Source: an uncultured Bacilli bacterium
GTDB lineage: Bacteria; Bacillota_I; Bacilli_A; RF39; UBA660
DNA: 64,000 nt
Assembly: GCA_934098565.1 (NCBI GenBank)
Contig: CAKOON010000003.1
Coordinates: forward strand, 135,428-199,427
Reading direction: 5' to 3'
The translations under genes and the position numbers were made by a program. Shown one piece after another: positions 1 through 7,916 of the stretch (the stretch's first letter is position 1; each line of letters opens with the position of its first letter). Below the pieces are notes generated by a model that searched no databases, was not told the DNA's origin, and worked only from the letters and a program-made list of their open reading frames with translations.

Positions 1-1
1 G

Positions 2-2707
2 ATTATTAGTATGGCGAATACTAAGTATTTGTATAAGAACGATCAACCTAAGATTCCAAGAAAAGAAATTATTAATTTAAGAGAAGGTCTATTAATTGGT
101 TCTGCTTGTATAAATAATGAAATCTTTGAGAAGGCTAGTGGTCTTGAAGATGAAGAACTTGTTAATATGATGAGTTTTTATGATTATATTGAAGTTCAAC
201 CGATAAGTGTATTTTCTCATTTAATCGGACCAGAACGTAAGTTTGGTAGTGAAATAGAGGCTCAAAACTATTTAAAGAGAATTATCAGAGTAGCTAAAGA
301 AGCTGGCAAACCAGTGGTGGCCACGGGGGATGTTCATAATTTAACCAAGGAAGATTTGATTTACCGAGAGATTATAATTAATCAAAAGTTCAACGGTAAA
401 CTTCATCCTTTAAATCGTAAAGGTTTAAAAGTACCTAATATGTATTTGAAAACAACAGAAGAAATGCTAGAAGAATTTAGCTTTTTAGGGGAAGAACTTG
501 CTTATGAGATAGTTGTTACTAATCCTAATAAGATAGCTGATATGGTTGGTGAAATTGAAGTTATTATTGCTACACCAAAGCCATTTGCCCCAAAAATACC
601 TAATTCAATTGAGACCATGACGGAACTTGTTTATACAAAAGCTCGTGATTGGTATGGGGAAGTTTTACCTTATCATATTGAAGATAGACTGGCTAAGGAG
701 TTGTATGGTGACTCTTTAAAAGACGCTATTAGTTATTATGTTAATAAAGATAAAAGTATTACGGATAAAGATAAAGAAATTTATGCTATTTTGCATAAGA
801 CGATTGTTGGAGGGTATACTTCTGTTAAGGATTATATTAAGGAATATTTAAAAGATACTTTAGAAGAGGTACCAGCTGATGAAGAGTTAGAAAAAGAAGC
901 AAAAAAGAAGTTAGGCGGTATCATTGGTGCGGGGTATGATGTAATTTATTTGATTGCCCAGAAGTTGGTAAAGCACTCTAATGATGAAGGCTTCTTGGTT
1001 GGCTCCCGTGGGTCCGTTGGTTCTTCTTTCGTTGCTTGTATGATGGGTATTACGGAGGTTAACTCATTAGCAGCGCATTATCGTTGCAGTAAATGTAAAC
1101 TGAGTATTTTTGATGATGAAGAAGGTAATCCTTTAGGATCAACTTATTCAAGTGGATTTGATTTACCGGATAAGAAGTGTCCAAATTGTAATATTCCAAT
1201 GATTAAAGATGGTCAAGATATTCCCTTTGCAACTTTCTTAGGATTTAATGCTGATAAAGTACCAGATATTGATTTGAACTTCTCTGATTTAAACCAAGCT
1301 AGTGCCCATGATTATACGAAAGTATTGTTTGGGGTGGATAATGTTTATCGTGCCGGAACTATTGGAACGGTCGCTGAAAAAACGGCTTATGGTTATGTTC
1401 GGGGTTATTGCGAAGATAAAGGAATAATCATGCGTAATTTAGAAATTGAACGTTTGGCGATTGGATGTACCGGTGTTAAGAGAACAACAGGTCAGCACCC
1501 GGGTGGAATTGTCGTTATTCCTGGATATATGGAGGTTTATGATTTTACTCCATTCCAGTATCCTGCTGATGATCCTACAAGCGTTTGGCGTACAACTCAC
1601 TTTGATTATCATGCTATTGATGCGGATGTCTTAAAGTTAGATATCTTAGGACATACTGATCCCACTCAGCTAAGAATGATTCAGGATTTAACAGGTGATG
1701 ATATTACGAAAGTACCTTTAGATGATAAAGCTACTATGTCAATATTTACTTCGACAAAAGCTTTAGGAGTGACTTCAGAGCAAATAATGTGTGATACGGG
1801 AACGCTTGGGGTACCAGAGTTTGGAACACCATTTACTATTTCTTTAGTTAAAGATACTAAACCAACGACTTTTGCTGAATTAATAAAGATTTCTGGTTTG
1901 TCACATGGTACCGATGTATGGCTTGGCAATGCTCAAGAATTAATTGCTAATAACGTTGTGCCATTTTCCAAAGTTATTGGGTGTCGTGACGATATTATGG
2001 TCGATTTAATGTATCGTGGTTTGCCACCTTTTAAAGCCTTTAAAATAATGGAGTTTGTTCGTAAAGGAAGAGCATCAAAGCCCAAAGACCACGAGGAGTG
2101 GGAAGGCTATGTAAAATTAATGCGTGAGTATAATGTCGAAGATTGGTTTATTGACTCTTGTGCAAAGATTAAGTACATGTTCCCAAAAGCTCATGCGGCT
2201 GCTTATGTTACTAGTGCCTTTAGAATTGCTTGGTATAAAGTTCATAAACCAATAATTTATTATGCTTCATATTTTTCTACTCGTTTTGATGATTTTGATT
2301 TAGAGGTAATGGTAAAAGGTTATGATACTATTAAAGCTAAAATGGCTGAGCTAATGGCTAAAGGTTATGATGCAACAAATAAAGAGACAAGTTTGTTAGA
2401 AACCTTAAAATTAGCTTTAGAAGCTACTGCTCGTGGAATTGATTTTGCCAATATTGATATTGAGAAAAGTGATGGTAAAAACTTTGTAATTGGGGATGAA
2501 CATACTTTAATTTGTCCTTTCAAAGTCCTAGATGGACTAGGAGACTCAGTTGCTACTAAGATAATTGAAGAAAGAAATATTCAACCATTTATTAGTATTG
2601 AAGATTTACAAAGTAGGGGTAAAGTGAGTTCGACTACTATTGATAAATTAAGAACTTTAGGCGTTTTAGATAACTTACCAGAAACTTCACAATTAAGTTT
2701 ATTTTAA
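2..2707 (+). CDS. polC: DNA polymerase III PolC, C-terminal part (5' end outside window)
   Basis: Gram-positive type replicative DNA polymerase III alpha subunit. The reading frame is open from the first bases, so the N-terminal OB and exonuclease regions lie upstream of the window. Visible parts are the end of the PHP-like region (GDVHNLTKED near base 340), a Cys4 zinc finger (CSKC near 1085, CPNC near 1180), the catalytic Asp motif PDIDLNF near 1265, the conserved GQHPGGIVV near 1490 and FPKAHAAAY near 2180. This domain order is that of PolC rather than DnaE. The gene ends at TAA 2705-2707. The identification is firm; only the start is missing. Confidence 0.97.
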   Translation: MISMANTKYLYKNDQPKIPRKEIINLREGLLIGSACINNEIFEKASGLEDEELVNMMSFYDYIEVQPISVFSHLIGPERKFGSEIEAQNYLKRIIRVAKEAGKPVVATGDVHNLTKEDLIYREIIINQKFNGKLHPLNRKGLKVPNMYLKTTEEMLEEFSFLGEELAYEIVVTNPNKIADMVGEIEVIIATPKPFAPKIPNSIETMTELVYTKARDWYGEVLPYHIEDRLAKELYGDSLKDAISYYVNKDKSITDKDKEIYAILHKTIVGGYTSVKDYIKEYLKDTLEEVPADEELEKEAKKKLGGIIGAGYDVIYLIAQKLVKHSNDEGFLVGSRGSVGSSFVACMMGITEVNSLAAHYRCSKCKLSIFDDEEGNPLGSTYSSGFDLPDKKCPNCNIPMIKDGQDIPFATFLGFNADKVPDIDLNFSDLNQASAHDYTKVLFGVDNVYRAGTIGTVAEKTAYGYVRGYCEDKGIIMRNLEIERLAIGCTGVKRTTGQHPGGIVVIPGYMEVYDFTPFQYPADDPTSVWRTTHFDYHAIDADVLKLDILGHTDPTQLRMIQDLTGDDITKVPLDDKATMSIFTSTKALGVTSEQIMCDTGTLGVPEFGTPFTISLVKDTKPTTFAELIKISGLSHGTDVWLGNAQELIANNVVPFSKVIGCRDDIMVDLMYRGLPPFKAFKIMEFVRKGRASKPKDHEEWEGYVKLMREYNVEDWFIDSCAKIKYMFPKAHAAAYVTSAFRIAWYKVHKPIIYYASYFSTRFDDFDLEVMVKGYDTIKAKMAELMAKGYDATNKETSLLETLKLALEATARGIDFANIDIEKSDGKNFVIGDEHTLICPFKVLDGLGDSVATKIIEERNIQPFISIEDLQSRGKVSSTTIDKLRTLGVLDNLPETSQLSLF

Positions 2708-2745
2708 ATTGAAAATATGGTATCCTATTAATAGGAGGATACAAT

Positions 2746-2991
2746 ATGTCAAAAAAAGAACGCAAAGAATATAATGATAGATTAATGTGCTATGCTATAT
2801 TGATACTTACGATAGGTCTAGTTTTAGGAAGTGGACTTATATGTCTTGGCATAAAAGCAGATAGTTTGAATGCTATTGGCTATTGTATAGTAGGGTCTGT
2901 AATCTTATTAACCTTTTTATGTTTATCTTTGGTAATGTATATTGAAGCTAAAAAAGATGAAATAAAGTTATTAGTAAAAGAAAATAATTAG
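2746..2991 (+). CDS. Small two-helix membrane protein, unknown
   Basis: 81 aa hypothetical protein with two predicted membrane helices (about residues 14-37 and 45-68), short charged ends and a Lys/Glu-rich tail. A strong AGGAGG ribosome site lies 8 bases before the ATG, and a terminator follows at once, so it is probably a real small gene. I recognise no family. It sits between polC and the rplU leader. Confidence 0.7.
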   Translation: MSKKERKEYNDRLMCYAILILTIGLVLGSGLICLGIKADSLNAIGYCIVGSVILLTFLCLSLVMYIEAKKDEIKLLVKENN

Positions 2992-3015
2992 AGATGATTA
3001 AATTCATCTTTTTTA
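2992..3015 (+). terminator. Rho-independent terminator after the 81 aa gene
   Basis: Perfect 6-bp stem AGATGA/TCATCT (2992-2997 with 3004-3009) with a 6-base loop, followed by a T run. Confidence 0.75.
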
Positions 3016-3050
3016 ATTGCTTTAAGTGAAGAAAGTCTTGTAAAAGCTGA

Positions 3051-3079
3051 TTGACAAGCACCTGATACTTTGGTAAAAT
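3051..3079 (+). promoter_or_regulatory. Sigma-A promoter of rplU operon
   Basis: TTGACA at 3051-3056, a 17-base spacer, then TAAAAT at 3074-3079 with an extended TG. The predicted transcription start, near 3086, places the following hairpin at the 5' end of the mRNA. Confidence 0.8.
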
Positions 3080-3085
3080 ATTAAT

Positions 3086-3170
3086 CGTTTTAAGGGCTTT
3101 CTTAAAACCGCACTAGAAAGGTTAGAAGAGTTTTATAAACCACCTTGAGGGCGTGTCTTAAATTTATAAG
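3086..3170 (+). ncRNA. Ribosomal protein L21 leader (autoregulatory 5' UTR)
   Basis: About 85 untranslated bases between the promoter and rplU. It starts with an 8-bp perfect hairpin GTTTTAAG/CTTAAAAC (3087-3094 with 3101-3108), followed by short GC-containing segments before the ribosome site. Firmicute rplU operons usually carry an L21 leader at this position. The family assignment is inferred from position and structure; I could not run a covariance search. Confidence 0.6.
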
Positions 3171-3180
3171 GAGGGATAAT

Positions 3181-3483
3181 ATGAAAGCTATATTTGTAAC
3201 AGGTGGAAAACAATATTGTGTTTCTGAAGGCGACGTAGTTTATGTTGAAAAATTAGATGCTGAAGTCGGCAAAGAAGTTACTTTTGATGAAGTACTTATG
3301 GCTGGTGAAGTATTTGGTAATCCAACAGTAAAAAACGCTAGCGTAGTTGGTGTTGTTGAAAAACAAGGAAGACAAAAGAAAATTACTGTATTTAAGTATA
3401 AACCTAAGAAGAAATATCGTAAAAAACAAGGACATAGACAACCATATACTAAGGTTACTATTAAGTCTATTAATGTTAAGTAA
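3181..3483 (+). CDS. rplU: 50S ribosomal protein L21
   Basis: 100 aa L21 of the large ribosomal subunit, which binds 23S rRNA. It starts MKAIFVTGGKQY and ends with the conserved basic region KKKYRKKQGHRQPYTKVTI. A longer upstream in-frame start exists, but the ATG at 3181 has AAGGAGG directly before it and matches the normal L21 start. First gene of the rplU-prp-rpmA operon, the standard Firmicute order. Confidence 0.97.
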   Translation: MKAIFVTGGKQYCVSEGDVVYVEKLDAEVGKEVTFDEVLMAGEVFGNPTVKNASVVGVVEKQGRQKKITVFKYKPKKKYRKKQGHRQPYTKVTIKSINVK

Positions 3484-3485
3484 TT

Positions 3486-3797
3486 ATGATAAAAGTGAAC
3501 TTTGTTGTATCTAATGATTTAATTACAAATGTTAATATTAAAGGTCATGCTTTCTATGATACTTATGGTAAAGATATTGTGTGTGCGGCTGTATCTAGTA
3601 TAGTTACAACTACAATTAACAGTATACTAGCCTTAACAGAAGATGGAATTAAATATGATACACAAGATGGTAATGTTTCTATTACTGTCGTAAGTGATAG
3701 TCAGGTTGTTCAAAAACTTTTAAATGTTATGTTAAATATGTTAAAAGAATTGGCAAGTGATTATCCTAAAAATATCAAAATAGGAGGATTAAAATGA
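3486..3797 (+). CDS. prp: Ribosomal-processing cysteine protease Prp
   Basis: 103 aa member of the YsxB/Prp family, the protease that removes the N-terminal extension of the L27 precursor. The catalytic pair is visible: His in KGHAFYDTYGKD (about residue 22) and Cys in DIVCAAVSS (about residue 34). It starts 2 bases after rplU ends, and its stop overlaps the rpmA start (ATGA, 3794-3797), so the three genes are translationally coupled. The matching extended L27 next door supports the assignment. Confidence 0.95.
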   Translation: MIKVNFVVSNDLITNVNIKGHAFYDTYGKDIVCAAVSSIVTTTINSILALTEDGIKYDTQDGNVSITVVSDSQVVQKLLNVMLNMLKELASDYPKNIKIGGLK

Positions 3798-4081
3798 ATT
3801 TTATGAAATTGAATATCCAATTATTTGCTCACGTTAAAGCTCAAGGTTCTACTCAAAACGGTAGAGACTCTGTTGGTCGTAGATTAGGCGCTAAGGCTAG
3901 TGATGGTGAAACTGTTACTGCTGGTGCAATAATTTATCGTCAAAGAGGAACTAAGATTTATCCAGGAACAAATGTTGGAATGGGCAAAGACCATACTTTA
4001 TATGCTAAAGTAGCCGGTGTTGTTAAATATGAACGTCTTGGAAGAGACAAGAAAAAAGTAAGTGTATACGAAGTTAAGTAG
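3794..4081 (+). CDS. rpmA: 50S ribosomal protein L27 precursor
   Basis: 95 aa L27 of the peptidyl transferase region. The N-terminus MNFMKLNIQLFAHVKAQG carries the Firmicute extension ending in LNIQLFA, the site cut by Prp. Mature L27 would begin just after it, followed by the conserved GSTQNGRDSVGRRLGAK. AGGAGG is 6 bases before the ATG. A second in-frame ATG three codons in is possible but less well spaced. Confidence 0.97.
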   Translation: MNFMKLNIQLFAHVKAQGSTQNGRDSVGRRLGAKASDGETVTAGAIIYRQRGTKIYPGTNVGMGKDHTLYAKVAGVVKYERLGRDKKKVSVYEVK

Positions 4082-4098
4082 TATATACTTCTTTTTTT
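4060..4098 (+). terminator. Terminator of rplU-prp-rpmA operon
   Basis: 10-bp stem AAGTGTATAC (4060-4069) with GTATATACTT (4081-4090), one G-T pair, 11-base loop, then a T run. The stem begins inside the end of rpmA. Confidence 0.8.
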
Positions 4099-4141
4099 AT
4101 TTTTGATATAATTTTTCTATAAGATATAAAGGTAGGTTCAT

Positions 4142-5899
4142 ATGTTTGGAAAGATTATAAGAGTAGTGGATAATTATATTTATATTGAAAATAGAATGGA
4201 AAAGGCAGAAACTAATTTGATTGGTTATCACTTGGTATTTAGTGATACTAGTAAACAGTTGGTTGGAGAGATAATTAATATATCCATTAAAGAAATAGAA
4301 GTTTTATTAATTGGAGAGATTAAAGATAATGAGTTTTTAGCAGGTATTCTTAAGAAACCTAGTAGTGATTGCGTTATTAGAGTTATTAATAAAAAAGAAG
4401 TAGAATACTTATTAGGAAGTCAAGATTATAGTAATAAAGCTAATTTATTGATTGGTAACTCTTTAGTCTATAATAATTATAAAGTTACAGCTGATAAGAA
4501 TAATTTTTTTAGTGGACATTTTGCTATTTTAGGTAATACGGGGTCGGGGAAATCTTGTACGATGGCGAGACTACTTCAAAATTTATTTTATAGTAATGAT
4601 GACAAGTTACCGGTTAATTCTCATTTTGTGGTTTTTGACGTTTTCGGGGAGTATAAAAGAGCTTTTAAAAGCATTGATCGAATTGAAGGCTTAAAGTTTA
4701 AAAGCTATTCTACTAGTCCAAAGGAAGAAGATATTGAAGTTAAAATTCCCGCTTATTTTTTAGGAGTGGATGATTTAGCTTTGTTACTAAGTGTTAGTGA
4801 TTATAATGTTATTCCGGTATTAGAAAATACTTTAAGACTTACCTATATTTTTAATAGTAAAGACCCTAATACGGTTAAATATAAAGATTATATAATAGCA
4901 TCGACAATTATGGATATATTATCTTGTGGAAAACCAGCATCAGCGATTAGAGACCAGATAATAGCGGCTTTGACTAAGTATAATACAGTTAATATTAGTT
5001 TAGATACTATTATTCATCAACCAGGATATGATAGGACTTTAAGACAGTGTTTACTTATTGATAGTCAAGGAAAGATGAATGCCATTGGACTTATTACGAA
5101 TTTTATTAAACAATTTTTGAATTTTGATTTGAATGAGTTAAAGATAGAACCTAATTTTATTTATACTTTGGATGATTTACAAAATGCGTTGGATTTTTCA
5201 CTTCTTAATGAAGGCGTGTTAAATTCTAGTAATCAGTATGATAAGTTAAATACTTTAAAGATTAGATTGAATTCAATTATTAATAGTGAGTATAAGAAAA
5301 TATTTGAATTTGATAAAGTGGTTTCTAAGAATGAGTATATTAGGAACTTCTTCATGACTAAAGAGGGAAAAGTCGCTCAGATTATTAACATTAATTTGAA
5401 TGGTGTTGATGATAGAATGATTAAGACTTTGTCGAAGATTTATGGAAAAATGTTTTTTGATTATGTTACTGGTTTGGAGAAAAGGGCGACTTTTCCTATT
5501 CATATATTAATGGAAGAAGCTCATCGTTATGTGAAGAATGACCATGATTATGAGATATTGGGTTATAATATTTTTGATAGAATTACTAAGGAAGGACGAA
5601 AATATGGGATACTTTTGGGACTTATTACCCAAAGACCTAGTGAGTTGTCGGCAACTTCTTTGTCGCAATGTACTAATTTCTTAGTACTTAGATTACATCA
5701 TCCTGATGATATTGATATTGTTAGTAAGATTAGTGCATCGGTTAATAAGAATATTTTAGAGAAAGTTAAGACTTTAAGGTCGGGGATGCCTTTGTGTTTT
5801 GGAACGGCTTTTAATATTCCGGTGATAGTGGATATGGATTTACCTAGTCCCATGCCTGAAAGTACTTCAGTTGACATTGTTAGTGAGTGGTATAAATAA
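4142..5899 (+). CDS. HerA/DUF87-type ATPase
   Basis: 585 aa P-loop ATPase of the HerA/FtsK superfamily. The N-terminal about 120 residues look like the HAS beta-barrel. The Walker A motif GNTGSGKS lies near residue 131. A Walker-B-type ILMEEAHRY lies near 455, and TQRPSELS near 496 carries the sensor/Arg region typical of HerA. Family members form hexameric DNA translocases, often with the NurA nuclease in archaea and in some bacterial defence systems. No NurA-like or SIR2-like partner is adjacent here, so the role is open. A TATAAT box at 4107-4112 and a weak AGGTAGG precede the ATG. Confidence 0.85.
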   Translation: MFGKIIRVVDNYIYIENRMEKAETNLIGYHLVFSDTSKQLVGEIINISIKEIEVLLIGEIKDNEFLAGILKKPSSDCVIRVINKKEVEYLLGSQDYSNKANLLIGNSLVYNNYKVTADKNNFFSGHFAILGNTGSGKSCTMARLLQNLFYSNDDKLPVNSHFVVFDVFGEYKRAFKSIDRIEGLKFKSYSTSPKEEDIEVKIPAYFLGVDDLALLLSVSDYNVIPVLENTLRLTYIFNSKDPNTVKYKDYIIASTIMDILSCGKPASAIRDQIIAALTKYNTVNISLDTIIHQPGYDRTLRQCLLIDSQGKMNAIGLITNFIKQFLNFDLNELKIEPNFIYTLDDLQNALDFSLLNEGVLNSSNQYDKLNTLKIRLNSIINSEYKKIFEFDKVVSKNEYIRNFFMTKEGKVAQIININLNGVDDRMIKTLSKIYGKMFFDYVTGLEKRATFPIHILMEEAHRYVKNDHDYEILGYNIFDRITKEGRKYGILLGLITQRPSELSATSLSQCTNFLVLRLHHPDDIDIVSKISASVNKNILEKVKTLRSGMPLCFGTAFNIPVIVDMDLPSPMPESTSVDIVSEWYK

Positions 5900-6012
5900 A
5901 ATTTGTAGGAATAAAATCTTAAAATTCATAGGGTTGATAAAGCAAAATCCATAGGGATAAAAATAGCAAGTACGTAGGGTTGAAAGTTTAAAATCTATAA
6001 GAATGGCGTTAA
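5898..6012 (+). repeat. Degenerate 23-bp tandem repeat, five units
   Basis: Five consecutive 23-base units start at 5898, 5921, 5944, 5967 and 5990. Most begin AAAAT and carry TAGGG or a variant at the same phase. The first unit overlaps the stop codon of the HerA-like gene. The rest of 5900-6325 is AT-rich and without genes, apart from the terminator at 6172-6224. Confidence 0.65.
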
Positions 6013-6171
6013 TTTTTGTAAGATTATCTTTTATACTCGTTATCTTGAAGATGAAAGAAATATAGAGGTAATAAGTAAAGACATATATACTTATTTTAAA
6101 TAATTAAAGAAGTTAAATAGTAATAAGGTGGCTAGTTTAAAGTGAATTTAGTTAAATTATAGAAAGCAATG

Positions 6172-6224
6172 ATATTTCAGTTTAAGTGATATGGTAATAG
6201 TCGTTTAAGCTGAAATATTTTTTT
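6172..6224. terminator. Long 18-bp terminator hairpin
   Basis: Arms 6172-6189 and 6201-6218 pair over 18 bp, counting a few G-T pairs, with an 11-base loop and a T run on the plus side. It marks the left border of the retroelement island. Confidence 0.85.
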
Positions 6225-6325
6225 AATATGTTTGCTACTTGGTGTCAAATTGATAAAATTTTAACTATGAAAAAAGTTGTTTTTATGATATAGTTAGTTT
6301 AGATAAAAAGTAGAGAAGGGTAATT

Positions 6326-7555
6326 ATGAAGAAATTTGACAAAGATAAGTATTTGAAAAATTTAAATTTTAAAAGAAATTTGACCAAATATGGAAAATAT
6401 TTTTACATTGGTGTTCCTTGTGTGTTGGCTGTGGTAGCAGGGTTTTATTTTGCTTATTCAAAGTTTACAGTTTCTAAGGATGTTGAAGTTGTTAAGACAA
6501 CAGTTGGTGAGTTTATTCATGGTGATGTGGTAATTGGAGCTTATATAGATGGAAAATATTCTACTACAATTCCGGGTAAGAATGATGGTTATGCTGTAAA
6601 GAGTGTGTCTTGTGATAATAATGCTACTGGTTCTTGGGATAAGGATAAATGGGGTCTTACTTTAACTAATATGACTAAGAGAACTAAATGTAATATTTAT
6701 TTTGAGACCAAGAAGAATTCAGTAAATGACGTTATAAATGAAGCGGTAAATACAAATAGTAGTATGTTTGCTAGTGATGATGCTGCTAAAAATGTAAGGT
6801 ATATAGGAGCTAATCCAAATAATTATGTATACTTTAACTGTAGTGATTATAATAATCAATCAGATAGTACCTGTGAAAAATGGCGAATAATCGGTGCATT
6901 TAACAATGTAACAAAAAGTGATGGTACAAAAGAAAATCTTGTTAAGATAATAAGAGATGAAAGTATTGGCAATATTGCTTGGGATAGTAATAATGTCAAT
7001 GATTGGAGTACCGCAACATTACAACAAAACTTGAATAGTGGGACGTATTATACAACGACATTAAAAAATGATACAACGAGAAATGCTATCGAAAGTGTCG
7101 TATGGAATTTAGGAGGTACAGATGCCTATAATACTTCAACGGCAAGTATGTTTTATACAGCAGAACGAGGAACGACAGTATATAGTGGTAGACCAACAAC
7201 ATGGACAGGCAAGATAGGCTTAATGTATCCAAGTGATTATGGATATGCGACAGCCGGTGGCTCTACTACAAATCGTGCAACGTGTTTATCAACTGTGTTA
7301 TATAATTGGGATGGTTCTGGAGTTGCAGATTGCAAGAATAATGACTACTTATTTAAATCAAGCTACGTCCAATGGACATTAGCGCCTAGCTCGGGCCTTG
7401 CCTTCAATGTGTTCAATGTCTATTCGAACGGCAATGTCGACTACGACGTTGCTTACGATGCTCGTGGTGTGCGTCCGGCGCTTTATCTGAAGTCTAGCAT
7501 CTCCGTTGGTTCAGGTAATGGAACAAGTACGAGTCCATACAAATTGGAGATGTAG
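6326..7555 (+). CDS. DGR variable (target) protein, membrane-anchored
   Basis: 409 aa protein diversified by the retroelement. A cytoplasmic basic N-terminus is followed by one membrane helix (about residues 27-46). The long Thr/Asn-rich part after it would be extracellular, making this a type II surface protein. The last about 60 residues hold the variable repeat and end with VRPALYL and a Gly/Ser-rich tail, as in C-type-lectin/FGE-like DGR targets. Codons 352-386 lie in the VR. Altered residues relative to the template are 355, 358, 360, 366, 372-375 and 377-380, with 352 possible. GAAGGG precedes the ATG. The ligand is unknown. Confidence 0.88.
   Translation: MKKFDKDKYLKNLNFKRNLTKYGKYFYIGVPCVLAVVAGFYFAYSKFTVSKDVEVVKTTVGEFIHGDVVIGAYIDGKYSTTIPGKNDGYAVKSVSCDNNATGSWDKDKWGLTLTNMTKRTKCNIYFETKKNSVNDVINEAVNTNSSMFASDDAAKNVRYIGANPNNYVYFNCSDYNNQSDSTCEKWRIIGAFNNVTKSDGTKENLVKIIRDESIGNIAWDSNNVNDWSTATLQQNLNSGTYYTTTLKNDTTRNAIESVVWNLGGTDAYNTSTASMFYTAERGTTVYSGRPTTWTGKIGLMYPSDYGYATAGGSTTNRATCLSTVLYNWDGSGVADCKNNDYLFKSSYVQWTLAPSSGLAFNVFNVYSNGNVDYDVAYDARGVRPALYLKSSISVGSGNGTSTSPYKLEM
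7381..7484 (+). repeat. DGR variable repeat (VR)
   Basis: 104 bases that align without gaps to the TR at 9627-9730. They differ at 16 positions: 7389, 7397, 7398, 7403, 7404, 7421, 7439, 7442, 7445, 7448, 7449, 7454, 7457, 7460, 7463 and 7464. All 16 are adenines in the TR (7 to G, 7 to T, 2 to C). All 72 non-adenine TR bases are unchanged. Homology may extend two bases left (7379-7380, both A to T). The 3' end GTGTGCGTCCGGCG is identical in both copies and would be the IMH-type initiation region. Confidence 0.96.
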
Positions 7556-7760
7556 AAAACAGTAAACGATGATTGAACGGGCCGAATTTGCTTGGTTAAG
7601 ACAAGCCGGCCCGCCGCAAAATTAGTTCGTGAAGAATGATAAGAGAATAAAAAGCGAATAAAGTCAAGGGGCTGATAAGTCCCTTGTAGGCGTTTTTGGG
7701 GCGTTAAGCCCCCGAGGCCGATATAAAAATTGAATGCAAAGTATAAATTGTGAAATAGAA
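7556..7760 (+). other. GC-rich hairpin cluster downstream of the variable repeat
   Basis: The gene-free stretch after the variable protein holds three stem-loops. One is CGGGCC...GGCCCG with an inner GCTTG/CAAGC (7578-7613). The second is CAAGGG/CCCTTG (7665-7686). The third is GGGGC/GCCCC with a 5-base loop (7698-7712). DGRs often need a hairpin or cruciform just 3' of the VR for efficient homing; the first of these, about 90 bases from the VR, is the best candidate. That role is inference. Confidence 0.55.
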
Positions 7761-7790
7761 AGTCATAACTCAAACAGTTATGGCTTTTTT
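7761..7790 (+). terminator. Terminator after the variable-protein gene
   Basis: 9-bp stem AGTCATAAC/GTTATGGCT (one G-T pair) with a 7-base loop, followed by TTTTTT. Confidence 0.88.
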
Positions 7791-7916
7791 GGAACAAAAA
7801 AGCAAAAAATTGCAAATTTTTTAAGAAATTTAGCATTTTTTGAAAAAAAATCGAGGGCGACTTCTAATAATATATATAGAGGGTAAAAATAATTCCTCTT
7901 AGAAAGGAGAAGAATT

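Noticed and set aside
5898..6012. 23-base array as a CRISPR
   Set aside because: Units are contiguous and diverged, with no unique spacers and no cas genes.
6250..6290. Promoter TTGATA...TATGAT before the variable protein
   Set aside because: The spacing between the boxes is 28 bases, too long for sigma-A. The true promoter remains unclear.
7483..7836. Minus-strand open frame of 117 codons across the end of the variable gene
   Set aside because: It is antisense to the VR and the terminator, has no ribosome site and does not look protein-like.
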